From the NCBI GenBank assembly GCA_028877045.1, contig JAGWPQ010000654.1, forward strand, positions 1 to 10,926: 10,926 bases of DNA. The letters run 5' to 3'. The notes under the pieces are model-generated. The model had not been told where the DNA came from, did not search any database, and was given only the letters and a program-made list of their open reading frames with translations. This DNA comes from Bacteroidota bacterium. Its GTDB lineage: Bacteria; Bacteroidota; Bacteroidia; Chitinophagales; Chitinophagaceae. The position numbers and the translations under genes are program-made. Positions 1 through 6,423 of the stretch are shown here, one piece after another (position 1 is the first letter of the stretch; each line of letters opens with the position of its first letter).

Positions 1-235
1 AATCGATCAAACCGGGCATCACCGTTTTGTTTTTCAGGTCGATTATTTTATCGTTTGCATTTGCGGCTACATAACCTTTCTCAACATCAACAATTTTATT
101 TCCCTCAATAATTACACTCATCTCTTTTAAAACCTGCAATTGTTTAACATCAATTAATTTTCCGCAATGCAAAATAGTCCGTTGCGCAAATGTTGTTTGC
201 GCAAACAATAAAGCAATTAGTAATAATTTTTTCAT
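1..235 (-). CDS. Secreted amidohydrolase, N-terminal part (cut by window edge)
   Basis: Only the first 78 codons are present; the gene runs off the left edge. The ATG at 235 opens a clear signal peptide (MKKLLLIALLFAQTTFAQ, likely cleaved after the Ala of TFA), so the product is exported to the periplasm or cell surface. The mature part starts with a short beta-rich region reading ILHCGKLIDV, then IIEGNKIVDVEKGY, and ends KTVMPGLID. This is the usual N-terminal composite domain of metal-dependent amidohydrolases of the imidazolonepropionase/prolidase-like group, in which PGLID is followed by the first metal-binding H-x-H. That motif lies outside the window, so activity cannot be judged. The gene lies 79 nt downstream of dinB on the same strand. 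The fold assignment is fairly sure; the substrate is unknown. Confidence 0.75.
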   Translation of the reverse strand, partial: MKKLLLIALLFAQTTFAQRTILHCGKLIDVKQLQVLKEMSVIIEGNKIVDVEKGYVAANANDKIIDLKNKTVMPGLID

Positions 236-266
236 GTTAGGCTTTTTTTTGAAAGATATAAAAAGC

Positions 267-297
267 AAAAGATAGTTCTTGAAAAATATGGTGGAAA
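267..297 (-). promoter_or_regulatory. Possible promoter of the amidohydrolase gene
   Basis: On the minus strand TATCTTTT (274-267) matches seven of the eight positions of the Bacteroidota -7 box TAnnTTTG. A TTTC lies 19 nt upstream (297-294) where TTTG would be expected. A second near match, TATCTTTC (258-251), is closer to the start. The region is AT-rich, so chance matches are likely. Confidence 0.22.
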
Positions 298-314
298 TAT
301 TGCGAAAGAAGAAA

Positions 315-1475
315 TTATTTTTTATGGCGCACGGTTCTTGCTTTTTGCAGTGAATACTTACCGTATTTATCTTTCACGCTGTCGATGGCTTTATACAAAT
401 TCGATTTTTTTTCTGCATCGTCAAATAAGCTGCCCTGAATAGCATGATTGGTCAATTCGCTCAAACGTACGCCCAGCAAGCGAATGGGTGTTCCTTTGCG
501 GTACAATTTATGAAACAGATCAATGGCAACAGGGATCAATTCATCATCCCTCAAGGTATAATCAATTGTTGTTTGCCGCGATGTTGTCTCAAAATCGGGA
601 TAACGTATTTTTACTGCAATGCATCCGGCAAGTTTTTCATCCTTGCGTAATTCGTAAGCAATTTTTTCTGTCATGCGCACCAATTCGCTCAGCAAAAAAT
701 CAATATCGGTTTTATTTTCTTCAAAAGTATTTTCGGTAGAAATAGATTTCGCTTCGTGATACTGATGTACTTCACCAAAATGCAAACCCTGTGCTTTCTG
801 ATACAGATCAATTCCCCACTTCCCTAATTTTTTTTCTAATTCGGCTTCTGTTTTTTTTAAAATATCGCCAATCAAAAAAATGCCCATCGATTTTAAAACA
901 GTAAAAGTTTGTTCGCCCACGCCCGAAAATTTATTTACCGGCAATGGTGCCAAAAATTCTTTTTCCATTCCGGGTTGCACAAATAAATAACCGTTTGGTT
1001 TTGCTTCATCAGTTGCAATCTTTGCTACCATTTTATTACTCGCCAATCCAAACGAAATGGGCAATTTAGTTTCATCAATAATTTTATTTCGCAGATCGAT
1101 CGTCCATTGATATGGATCAAAATATTTATCCATCCCAGTCAAGTCAATATAAAACTCATCAATACTTGCTTTCTCAAACAATGGCGCTTTCGATGCAATA
1201 ATATCTGTAACCCAACGGCTGTAACGACTGTACTCACCTCTTGCAGCATTTGTGATAATTGCATGTGGACAAAGCTGCATGGCTTTCTTCATCGGCATCG
1301 CACTATGCACGCCAAATTTTCTTGCTTCGTAACTGCATGTTGTAACCACGCCGCGTTCTTTACTGCCACCAACGATCACGGCTTTTCCTTTCAGCGACGG
1401 ATCGCTTAGCACAGCCACGCTTACAAAAAAACTATCGAGGTCTAAATGAGCAATATATCGTTGCGGTTTGTTCAT
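315..1475 (-). CDS. dinB: DNA polymerase IV (Y-family translesion polymerase)
   Basis: This is an error-prone Y-family polymerase that copies past damaged template bases in the cytoplasm. The 386-residue length is slightly above the usual ~350. The palm carries catalytic Asp12 in HLDLDSFF (10-17), with Phe17 in the steric-gate position, and the SIDE motif with Asp106/Glu107. RGVVTTCSYEAR (41-52) and SFGLASNKMVAKIA (141-154) are typical finger and palm segments. A helix-hairpin-helix thumb (about 183-225) and a little-finger domain (about 240-345) follow. QGSLF (347-351) fits the beta-clamp binding pentapeptide QxxLF, and a basic tail follows it. All key residues are present, so the enzyme should be active. 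It lies 152 nt downstream of the thioesterase gene, separated from it by a repeat element, and probably has its own promoter. I see no SOS box. Confidence 0.95.
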   Translation of the reverse strand: MNKPQRYIAHLDLDSFFVSVAVLSDPSLKGKAVIVGGSKERGVVTTCSYEARKFGVHSAMPMKKAMQLCPHAIITNAARGEYSRYSRWVTDIIASKAPLFEKASIDEFYIDLTGMDKYFDPYQWTIDLRNKIIDETKLPISFGLASNKMVAKIATDEAKPNGYLFVQPGMEKEFLAPLPVNKFSGVGEQTFTVLKSMGIFLIGDILKKTEAELEKKLGKWGIDLYQKAQGLHFGEVHQYHEAKSISTENTFEENKTDIDFLLSELVRMTEKIAYELRKDEKLAGCIAVKIRYPDFETTSRQTTIDYTLRDDELIPVAIDLFHKLYRKGTPIRLLGVRLSELTNHAIQGSLFDDAEKKSNLYKAIDSVKDKYGKYSLQKARTVRHKK

Positions 1476-1536
1476 GCAACTTCTAAATTAGGGAAGATTT
1501 TTTTGGTGACGGGCTTTTGTATTTCTATTCATCGTC

Positions 1537-1629
1537 TGTTGCGTCGCACACTTGTACGTTCTAAGCTACGAAGAGCGAGCCATGAGCTTCGAGCAAAAGC
1601 TCGCAGCCCGAAGTTAATAACTTATGGCT
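1537..1629 (-). repeat. Intergenic repeat element, copy A
   Basis: Read on the minus strand, this 93-nt element begins with AGCCATAAGTTATTAACT (1629-1612), holds a variable middle with hairpin potential (CGAGC-TTTT-GCTCG near 1590-1603), and ends with a 25-nt block at 1561-1537. The end block matches 9478-9454 at 22 of 25 positions and the start block matches 9540-9523 at 14 of 18. In both copies the 25-nt block ends 67 nt from the last base of a minus-strand stop codon. Here the stop codon TAG of the thioesterase overlaps the first bases of the element. No transposase or target duplication is visible. I do not recognise a named family. Confidence 0.6.
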
Positions 1630-2020
1630 ATTTTAACACATTCAAAATTTCTTCGTCAATCCGTTTTGGCTTGAAAGTTTTTTTATCCAGCAAAACCCAA
1701 ACACTTTTTGCTGTAATAATTTTTCTGTTATCTGCTTTGCGGATAATTTCATAATGCCTGTCCCACGAAACAGCAGAATGATCGCCTGTCCATGTTCTCA
1801 TCAACAATTCATCATTCAAAAAAGCCTGTGAGAGATAATCAATTTCATGACGGCGTGCCACCCATAAAATTTTTTCATCCAATTCAGGCGATACAAAACT
1901 TGTCCAGTGTTTGGTGGCAATATCCTGCATCCATTGCACATACACCACATTGTTTACATGTTGCAATGCATCTAAATGTTCGGGTAAAACAGTGAATGAA
2001 AATTCAAAAATATTTTTCAT
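1628..2020 (-). CDS. Acyl-CoA thioesterase, 4HBT hotdog family
   Basis: This 130-residue protein is a single hotdog-fold domain of the 4-hydroxybenzoyl-CoA thioesterase (YbgC/FcbC-like) family, which hydrolyses acyl-CoA thioesters in the cytoplasm. The diagnostic segment is PEHLDALQHVNNVVYVQWMQ (13-32). It holds Asp17, the usual catalytic acid position, and the HVNN-x-x-Y motif that starts the long central helix. ARRHEIDYLSQAF (55-67), WTGDHSAVSWDRHYEI and the C-terminal SVWVLLDKKTFKPKRI follow the family's strand order. Its ATG overlaps the end of rimM by 4 nt, implying translational coupling. The coupling with a ribosome maturation gene does not reveal the substrate. The TAG stop lies at the edge of the repeat element. 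Confidence 0.85.
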   Translation of the reverse strand: MKNIFEFSFTVLPEHLDALQHVNNVVYVQWMQDIATKHWTSFVSPELDEKILWVARRHEIDYLSQAFLNDELLMRTWTGDHSAVSWDRHYEIIRKADNRKIITAKSVWVLLDKKTFKPKRIDEEILNVLK

Positions 2021-2532
2021 CGATAAATTTCTAATAAGCCATCAGGTAACACAACATGCACCTCTTTTTTCTTTCGGTCGATCTTCTGCAATGTTTCTTC
2101 ATGCAACGGGATCAATGCTTCATTACCATTCAAACTGATCCGCAACAAAACCTGATGCGGTTGTTCGATCACTTCTTCAATCGGTCCTAAATTTTCGCCT
2201 TCATTAATTATTGAAAAGCCCAGAAGTGCGATGGGTGCTGATTTTCCGGCTATCTTCCTGAAATCATCATCCAACAACCAAACATTTTTTTGTATCAATC
2301 GATGCGCCGATTCTTTACTTTCAATCCCATCAATCAACACATAAATCTCTTCGTTATCTTTTGCTTTAGATGATTGAACAAAATAGGGCAGATAGCTATT
2401 TTTTTGTTGTTCAATAAAAATTGCTTCGATGCCTTTGAGTGTAGTTTTTTTGCCGAGTGCATGTTTTAAAATTACTTCACCTTTCACACCAAATGTGGCA
2501 ACTATTTTTCCTATGTTAATGTATTCGTTCAT
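2017..2532 (-). CDS. rimM: Ribosome maturation factor RimM
   Basis: RimM helps assemble the 3' (head) domain of 16S rRNA in the 30S subunit by binding ribosomal protein S19. The 171-residue length is normal. The N-terminal barrel opens with INIGKIVATFGVKGEV (5-20), the family signature. The C-terminal PRC-barrel (about 100-171) contains GPIEEVIEQPHQVLLRI, then EALIPLHEETLQKID (138-152) and VHVVLPDGLLEIY near the end, all typical. The gene follows rpsP on the same strand, the classical pairing, but a strong hairpin terminator lies in the 117-nt gap. A weak box TATCTTG (2547-2541) just before the ATG may give it a promoter of its own. The first gene product of the pair, S16, also acts in early 30S assembly. 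Confidence 0.95.
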   Translation of the reverse strand: MNEYINIGKIVATFGVKGEVILKHALGKKTTLKGIEAIFIEQQKNSYLPYFVQSSKAKDNEEIYVLIDGIESKESAHRLIQKNVWLLDDDFRKIAGKSAPIALLGFSIINEGENLGPIEEVIEQPHQVLLRISLNGNEALIPLHEETLQKIDRKKKEVHVVLPDGLLEIYR

Positions 2533-2540
2533 TTCAGTTG

Positions 2541-2547
2541 CAAGATA
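2541..2547 (-). promoter_or_regulatory. Possible -7 box for rimM
   Basis: TATCTTG on the minus strand is one T short of the Bacteroidota consensus TAnnTTTG and stands 8 nt before the rimM ATG, downstream of the rpsP terminator. No convincing -33 TTTG is seen at the expected spacing. It is weak support only. Confidence 0.2.
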
Positions 2548-2589
2548 AACTACGATTAACTATGATTGGAAGAATGATAAACAAGATGC

Positions 2590-2627
2590 AAAAAAAGATC
2601 CCGAACAAAATTGTCCGGGATCTTTTT
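2590..2627 (-). terminator. Rho-independent terminator/attenuator after rpsP
   Basis: AAAAAGATCCCG (2592-2603) pairs with CGGGATCTTTTT (2616-2627). Inside it there is one A/C mismatch and a further short AT-rich stem around 2605-2614. On the minus strand the hairpin is followed by seven T residues (2596-2590). It lies 23 nt beyond the rpsP stop and before rimM, so it ends rpsP transcripts or reduces read-through into rimM. The opposite strand carries five T residues, but no plus-strand gene ends here. Confidence 0.85.
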
Positions 2628-2649
2628 GGAAACTATTTTCATCATTTGA

Positions 2650-3093
2650 TTAAGCTTCGCTTGAACCTTCAGCCGGTTCAACTTTCTTCACTGCGGGTTT
2701 GTACTCGCGGCGTTGACGTTGCTGGCTGCGGTGTTTGTCGCCACGTTGTTTAATCTGGGCTTCATGTTCATCATGCCATGCCTGGAATTTAACCATTGCA
2801 GTTGCATCATCGAACAAGCCTAATTTAACTCCGCGTAACAAATGTTTCAAATACAATACTCCCTTGAAAGAGAGGATTCGACGAACTGTATCTGTAGGTT
2901 GCGCTCCTTTATGTAACCAATCCAATGCTTTTTGACGGTCTAATTGAACGGTTGCAGGTACAGTTAATGGATTGTAAGTTCCTAATTTCTGGATAAACTT
3001 ACCATCTCTTGGTGCACGGGCATCGGCCACTACAATAAAGTAGAAAGGACGTTTTTTGCTGCCGTGTCTTTGTAATCTCATTTTTACTGCCAT
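2650..3093 (-). CDS. rpsP: 30S ribosomal protein S16 with extended C-terminus
   Basis: S16 is an early-binding small-subunit protein that contacts 16S rRNA. The core is clear: MAVKMRLQRHGSKKRPFYF (1-19), VVADARAPRDGKFIQKLGTYNP (21-42, also typical), then QLDRQKALDWLHKGAQPTD (50-68) and TVRRILSFKGVL. Canonical S16 ends near residue 80-90; this protein is 147 residues. The extra ~60 residues begin with KHLLRGVKLGLFDDATAMV (83-101), then a charged helix and a tail rich in Lys, Arg, Gln, Pro and Glu. Long S16 tails are known in Bacteroidota. It is the first gene of the leftward cluster, with a candidate promoter about 65 nt upstream and a terminator after its stop. Confidence 0.96.
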   Translation of the reverse strand: MAVKMRLQRHGSKKRPFYFIVVADARAPRDGKFIQKLGTYNPLTVPATVQLDRQKALDWLHKGAQPTDTVRRILSFKGVLYLKHLLRGVKLGLFDDATAMVKFQAWHDEHEAQIKQRGDKHRSQQRQRREYKPAVKKVEPAEGSSEA

Positions 3094-3156
3094 GTTAAAT
3101 AGAAATTTAAAGGCGTTATTAAATAGGGTTTATCTGACTATGACTAATCAGGACGG

Positions 3157-3188
3157 CGAAATTAATGGTAAAATTCTTTCCTTCCAAG
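3157..3188 (-). promoter_or_regulatory. Candidate rpsP promoter
   Basis: On the minus strand a -33-like CTTG (3188-3185) stands 20 nt before TAATTTCG (3164-3157), which matches the Bacteroidota -7 box TAnnTTTG at all but one position. It would give an rpsP leader of roughly 55 nt. The spacing supports it; the imperfect boxes keep confidence modest. Confidence 0.35.
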
Positions 3189-3355
3189 TTTCAATGATAA
3201 GGAATTGTTAGAATTTTTTGAAGAACAGCTTTTAAGGCTAAAATTGAGCTGCGCAGAACAATACTGACTTACAATCTATTTACTAGCGGTCCTGCATTTA
3301 AAACCATTGCGGATTCATGTTTATGAAATGAATCTTATTAGATATAAAACATTTG

Positions 3356-3363
3356 TTACTTTG
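3356..3363 (+). promoter_or_regulatory. Candidate yicC-gldH operon promoter (-7 box)
   Basis: TTACTTTG differs from TAnnTTTG only at its second base and lies 19 nt before the yicC ATG. No TTTG is visible at the usual -33 distance. It is the only good candidate close to the start of the plus-strand operon. Confidence 0.3.
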
Positions 3364-3382
3364 CAAGCATTAATATTTTTTT

Positions 3383-4258
3383 ATGTTGTATTCAATGACA
3401 GGTTACGGAAGAGCAGAGGAAACAGTTGGTGATAAAACTTTTTTAGTGGAAGCAAAATCGCTGAACGGGAAACAGTTCGATATCCGTTTGCAGTTGCCTG
3501 CTTTATTAAAACCTTATGAATTTGAGATCAGAAATATTTTGAATGAAGGATTGGAACGCGGCAGTGTTGAATGTATCATCAGCATCAAACAAAACGGAAC
3601 TGCTAAACCGGTAACAATAAATACCGATCTGCTGAAAGCCTATTATCAATCTGTTGCCAGTGTAGCAGTTGAATTAAAAGCCGATGTTGATCAATTGCTT
3701 GCTGCAGTGTTACGATTACCCGAAGTAGTTATTAACTCAACCGAAATGATCAGTGAAAACGATTGGAAACAATTTCAATCGGTATTAAAAAAAGCGATCA
3801 GCGATTTGAACGATCATCGCATAGAAGAAGGAAAATCTTTGGAAGCTGATCTGCTGAAACGAATCGTAAATATTGAGGAACATCAAAAAACAATCACTGC
3901 TCTGGAACCCCGACGCAGAGAAAAGATAAAAGAAAATCTGGTGAAATTATTGGAAGAAAATGTGGGTAAAGAAAATTATGATGCCAATCGCCTGGAACAG
4001 GAATTGATTTTTTATATCGAGAAGATCGACATCAGCGAAGAGCAGGTCCGTTTAAAAAACCATTGCGATTATTTTCGTTCTATCTTGGATGAAAAAATAA
4101 AAAGCAAGGGCAAAAAATTATCTTTTATCCTGCAGGAGTTTGGCCGCGAAATCAATACTACCGGCTCTAAAGCCAACGATTCGGAAATTCAAAAATGCGT
4201 TGTGCTGATGAAAGATGAATTAGAAAAAGCAAAAGAACAGGTATTGAATGTGTTGTAA
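3383..4258 (+). CDS. yicC: YicC/YloC-family endoribonuclease
   Basis: This 291-residue protein belongs to the YicC family, conserved cytoplasmic proteins for which E. coli YicC has been reported as an endoribonuclease affecting small RNA stability. The N-terminus MLYSMTGYGRAE (1-12) is the family signature and fixes the start. VEAKSLNGKQFDIRLQLP (22-39) and LERGSVECIISI (57-68) follow. The C-terminal domain has the long helical part (about 150-230), then KIDISEEQVRLKNH (214-227) and the highly conserved LSFILQEFGREINTTGSKAND (246-266, including the REIN and SKAND residues). It closes with a charged helix ending EKAKEQVLNV. All family landmarks are intact. gldH follows after 24 nt, so the two are probably cotranscribed. 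Confidence 0.93.
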   Translation: MLYSMTGYGRAEETVGDKTFLVEAKSLNGKQFDIRLQLPALLKPYEFEIRNILNEGLERGSVECIISIKQNGTAKPVTINTDLLKAYYQSVASVAVELKADVDQLLAAVLRLPEVVINSTEMISENDWKQFQSVLKKAISDLNDHRIEEGKSLEADLLKRIVNIEEHQKTITALEPRRREKIKENLVKLLEENVGKENYDANRLEQELIFYIEKIDISEEQVRLKNHCDYFRSILDEKIKSKGKKLSFILQEFGREINTTGSKANDSEIQKCVVLMKDELEKAKEQVLNVL

Positions 4259-4282
4259 TTTTTTTGCTGTTAATTTTGAAAG

Positions 4283-4741
4283 ATGAAACCAAGTTTATTT
4301 TTTATTGCTGCATTTGTTTTCATTACTTCCTGCACAACACAGGATGTGTATGAAAAAACAACTGCATTTCCCTCGCATGAATGGAACAGCAAAGAATTAT
4401 TGCCTTTTACATTTACCATCAAAGACACATCTTCTTTATATAATTTTTATGTTGTGCTGCGCCACGAAGATGCTTATCAATACAAAAACATCTGGTTGAA
4501 TATTAAAATAAAGGACCCCGATTCAACTTATTCCATCAAAAGAGAATTTACGTTGGCCGATAACACAAAATGGCTGGGGACAGGAATGGATGATATTATT
4601 GAACACCGCATCGCTTTTAATCCCATTCCCATCAGTTTAAAAAAAGGTGATTACACTTTTACGCTGCAGCAAATCATGCGTGAAGATACTTTGCAACATA
4701 TTTTAAACGCCGGTATCCGTGTTGAAAAAGCAAAACCATGA
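4283..4741 (+). CDS. gldH: Gliding motility lipoprotein GldH
   Basis: The first 17 residues are a lipoprotein signal ending in the lipobox FITSC, with Cys17 as the lipidation site, so the 152-residue protein is anchored to a membrane facing the periplasm. After the signal come VYEKTTAFPSHEWNSKELLP (23-42), FTFTIKDTSSLYNFYVVLRH (43-62), a YKNIWLNIKI strand, and WLGTGMDDIIEHRIAFNPIP (97-116). This is the single-domain pattern of GldH. In Flavobacterium johnsoniae GldH is needed for gliding and chitin use and works with the other Gld proteins. The gene ends in ATGA shared with the histidine kinase start, a 4-nt overlap. The remaining gld genes are not in the window. Confidence 0.85.
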   Translation: MKPSLFFIAAFVFITSCTTQDVYEKTTAFPSHEWNSKELLPFTFTIKDTSSLYNFYVVLRHEDAYQYKNIWLNIKIKDPDSTYSIKREFTLADNTKWLGTGMDDIIEHRIAFNPIPISLKKGDYTFTLQQIMREDTLQHILNAGIRVEKAKP

Positions 4742-5715
4742 GTCTTTTTTCAAAACATAAATTAGTTGTTCTTACTTCTGTTTACTGGTTAATGTTGTTC
4801 TATATTTTAGCAGCATTATTCTGGTGGTTCATTGCACTCAATCATCAAAACAAAACCATGGCCGATCTGCGCCTGCAGGATGTACAAAAAAACGATCCTC
4901 AATTTGCACAAAAACAAAATAAGATCATCGCAGAAAGAAACCGCAAAACAACACAGTACATTGGCGAGGGAACTATTTTTCTGGCATTGATATTAGTGGG
5001 TGCCGTATTTGTTTACCGCGCCACGCGGCGACAAATAAAATTATCGCAGCAGCAACAAAATTTCATGATGGCAGTAACACACGAATTAAAAACACCGATC
5101 GCCGTTACACGATTGAATTTAGAAACGCTTTTAAAAAGAAAATTAGAAACCGATAAACAGGAAAGGCTTATCAGTCATACGATCCAGGAGACCGACCGTT
5201 TAAATGTTTTGTGCAATAATATTTTACTGGCGTCGCAATTGGATGCCGGTTCGTACCGCATTGTTAAACAGGAAATTAATTTAAGCGAATTGATCCATGG
5301 CTGTGCCGGTGATTTTAAAACACGTTTTCCGCAAAGAAAAATCGATACGGTTGTTCAGGAAAATATTTATATTGAAAGTGAAGAGCTGTTACTGCAGATG
5401 CTGGTAAATAATTTAATTGATAATGCACTGAAATATTCCCCAAAAGAATCGGTTATCATGGTATCGTTAAATGAAAGCGATAACAAAATTAAATTGCAGG
5501 TAAGCAACGAAGGCAGTAGTTTGACAGATGATGAAAAGAAAAAGGTTTTTGAGAAATTTTACCGTACCGGAAATGAAAATACGCGTAAAACAAAAGGAAC
5601 CGGATTGGGCTTATACCTTTGCCGTAAAATAATGGAAGATCATAACGGAAAAATTGTTGTGGCCGATAATCAGCCTTCAGGAACTATATTTACAGCAACA
5701 TTTCATTCATCATGA
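4738..5715 (+). CDS. Sensor histidine kinase, two TM segments
   Basis: This 325-residue inner-membrane kinase has TM1 at about 12-34 and TM2 at about 77-94. They bracket a short, Gln/Lys-rich periplasmic stretch of only ~42 residues. No HAMP or PAS domain is evident. The dimerisation helix carries MMAVTHELKTPIA (110-122) with phospho-acceptor His115. The catalytic domain has the N box LVNNLIDNALKYSP (222-235), the F box FEKFYR (271-276) and the G2 box GTGLGLYL (287-294). The G1 box is unusual: VSNEGSSL (255-262) has Asn257 where Asp is usual and Ser261 in place of the second Gly. The ATG overlaps gldH and the stop overlaps the response regulator gene, so its partner is almost surely that regulator. 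The signal sensed is unknown. Confidence 0.93.
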   Translation: MSLFSKHKLVVLTSVYWLMLFYILAALFWWFIALNHQNKTMADLRLQDVQKNDPQFAQKQNKIIAERNRKTTQYIGEGTIFLALILVGAVFVYRATRRQIKLSQQQQNFMMAVTHELKTPIAVTRLNLETLLKRKLETDKQERLISHTIQETDRLNVLCNNILLASQLDAGSYRIVKQEINLSELIHGCAGDFKTRFPQRKIDTVVQENIYIESEELLLQMLVNNLIDNALKYSPKESVIMVSLNESDNKIKLQVSNEGSSLTDDEKKKVFEKFYRTGNENTRKTKGTGLGLYLCRKIMEDHNGKIVVADNQPSGTIFTATFHSS

Positions 5716-6419
5716 CAGAAAATAAAAAAGGAAATATTTTATTGGTAGAAGATGAAGAAAATCTTCACGAAACATTGAAACTTAACCTCGAAATGGAAGG
5801 TTATGAAATCACTTCTGCCTTCGACGGAACCAATGCGTTAAAAGCCATTGCCAACGAATATTTTGATTTGATCGTACTGGATGTGATGATCCCGGAGATA
5901 GACGGCATAAGGGTTTTAGAAACTATCCGCGTTAATAATAACGAAGTTCCCGTTTTAATATTAAGTGCAAAAAATTCGAACGCCGATAAAGTATTGGGAT
6001 TAAAAAAAGGTGCCGATGATTATTTGACCAAACCTTTTAATCTCGAAGAATTATTATTGAGAGTTGAAAAATTGATTCATAAGAATAAGAAGATCCTGGT
6101 TAAAGAAACCATAGGTGATACCTATCAGTTCGGAAAAAATAAAATCGATTTCAAAGCACAAAAAGCTACATCCTATACCGGACAGGAAGTTGAACTGAGC
6201 AAGAAAGAAACCATGCTCTTAAAATTAATGATCGAGAATAAAGGAGATGTGGTAAACCGCGAAAAAATATTGCAGGTTGTTTGGGGCTATAATGTTTATC
6301 CAACCACAAGGACCATCGATAATTTTATTCTCAACTTCCGTAAGTATTTTGAAGAAGACAGTCGCAACCCCAAACACATACACTCCGTTCGTGGCGTGGG
6401 TTACAAGTTTACAGATTAA
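5712..6419 (+). CDS. Response regulator, OmpR/PhoB family
   Basis: This is a 235-residue transcription factor with an N-terminal receiver domain (about 7-120) and a C-terminal winged-helix DNA-binding domain (about 138-235). The receiver has the acidic pair Glu13/Asp14, phospho-acceptor Asp57 in DLIVLDVMIP (52-61), Ser85 in the switch position and Lys107 in LTKPF. The effector domain shows ELSKKETMLLKLMIENKGDVV, the recognition helix region TTRTIDNFILNFRKYFE and the final wing HSVRGVGYKF. All phosphotransfer residues are present. The start overlaps the kinase stop by 4 nt. The stop is only 4 nt from the stop of the convergent BatD-like gene. Target genes cannot be read from the window; yicC-gldH autoregulation is a possibility only. 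Confidence 0.95.
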   Translation: MTENKKGNILLVEDEENLHETLKLNLEMEGYEITSAFDGTNALKAIANEYFDLIVLDVMIPEIDGIRVLETIRVNNNEVPVLILSAKNSNADKVLGLKKGADDYLTKPFNLEELLLRVEKLIHKNKKILVKETIGDTYQFGKNKIDFKAQKATSYTGQEVELSKKETMLLKLMIENKGDVVNREKILQVVWGYNVYPTTRTIDNFILNFRKYFEEDSRNPKHIHSVRGVGYKFTD

Positions 6420-6423
6420 ATTA

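Larger units (their letters stand above)
3094..3382. other. Divergent intergenic region rpsP / yicC
   Basis: These 289 nt separate the divergent rpsP and yicC genes. I find no convincing ORF or RNA gene. Besides the two candidate promoters, the rpsP leader holds a short direct repeat on the minus strand (TAGTCATAGTCA, about 3136-3147). A 5-bp inverted repeat, CAGCT/AGCTG, lies around 3227-3252. Neither is strong enough to call a regulatory structure. Confidence 0.4.

Noticed and set aside
1476..1536. dinB promoter TAATTTAG (1492-1485 on the minus strand) or an SOS operator
   Set aside because: The box is imperfect and would leave almost no leader before the ATG, and no LexA-type palindrome is visible.
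1537..1629. Repeat as a MITE or insertion-sequence remnant
   Set aside because: No terminal inverted repeats pairing the two ends of the element, no target duplications and no transposase fragment were found in either copy.
1446..1754. Plus-strand ORF of about 100 codons crossing the dinB start and the repeat
   Set aside because: It overlaps the starts or ends of two well-supported minus-strand genes, is low in recognisable motifs and shifts through repeat DNA; it is a shadow frame.
3227..3252. Possible structured leader or small RNA in the rpsP-yicC spacer
   Set aside because: The only pairing is a 5-bp stem with a long loop, without a terminator or supporting promoter.
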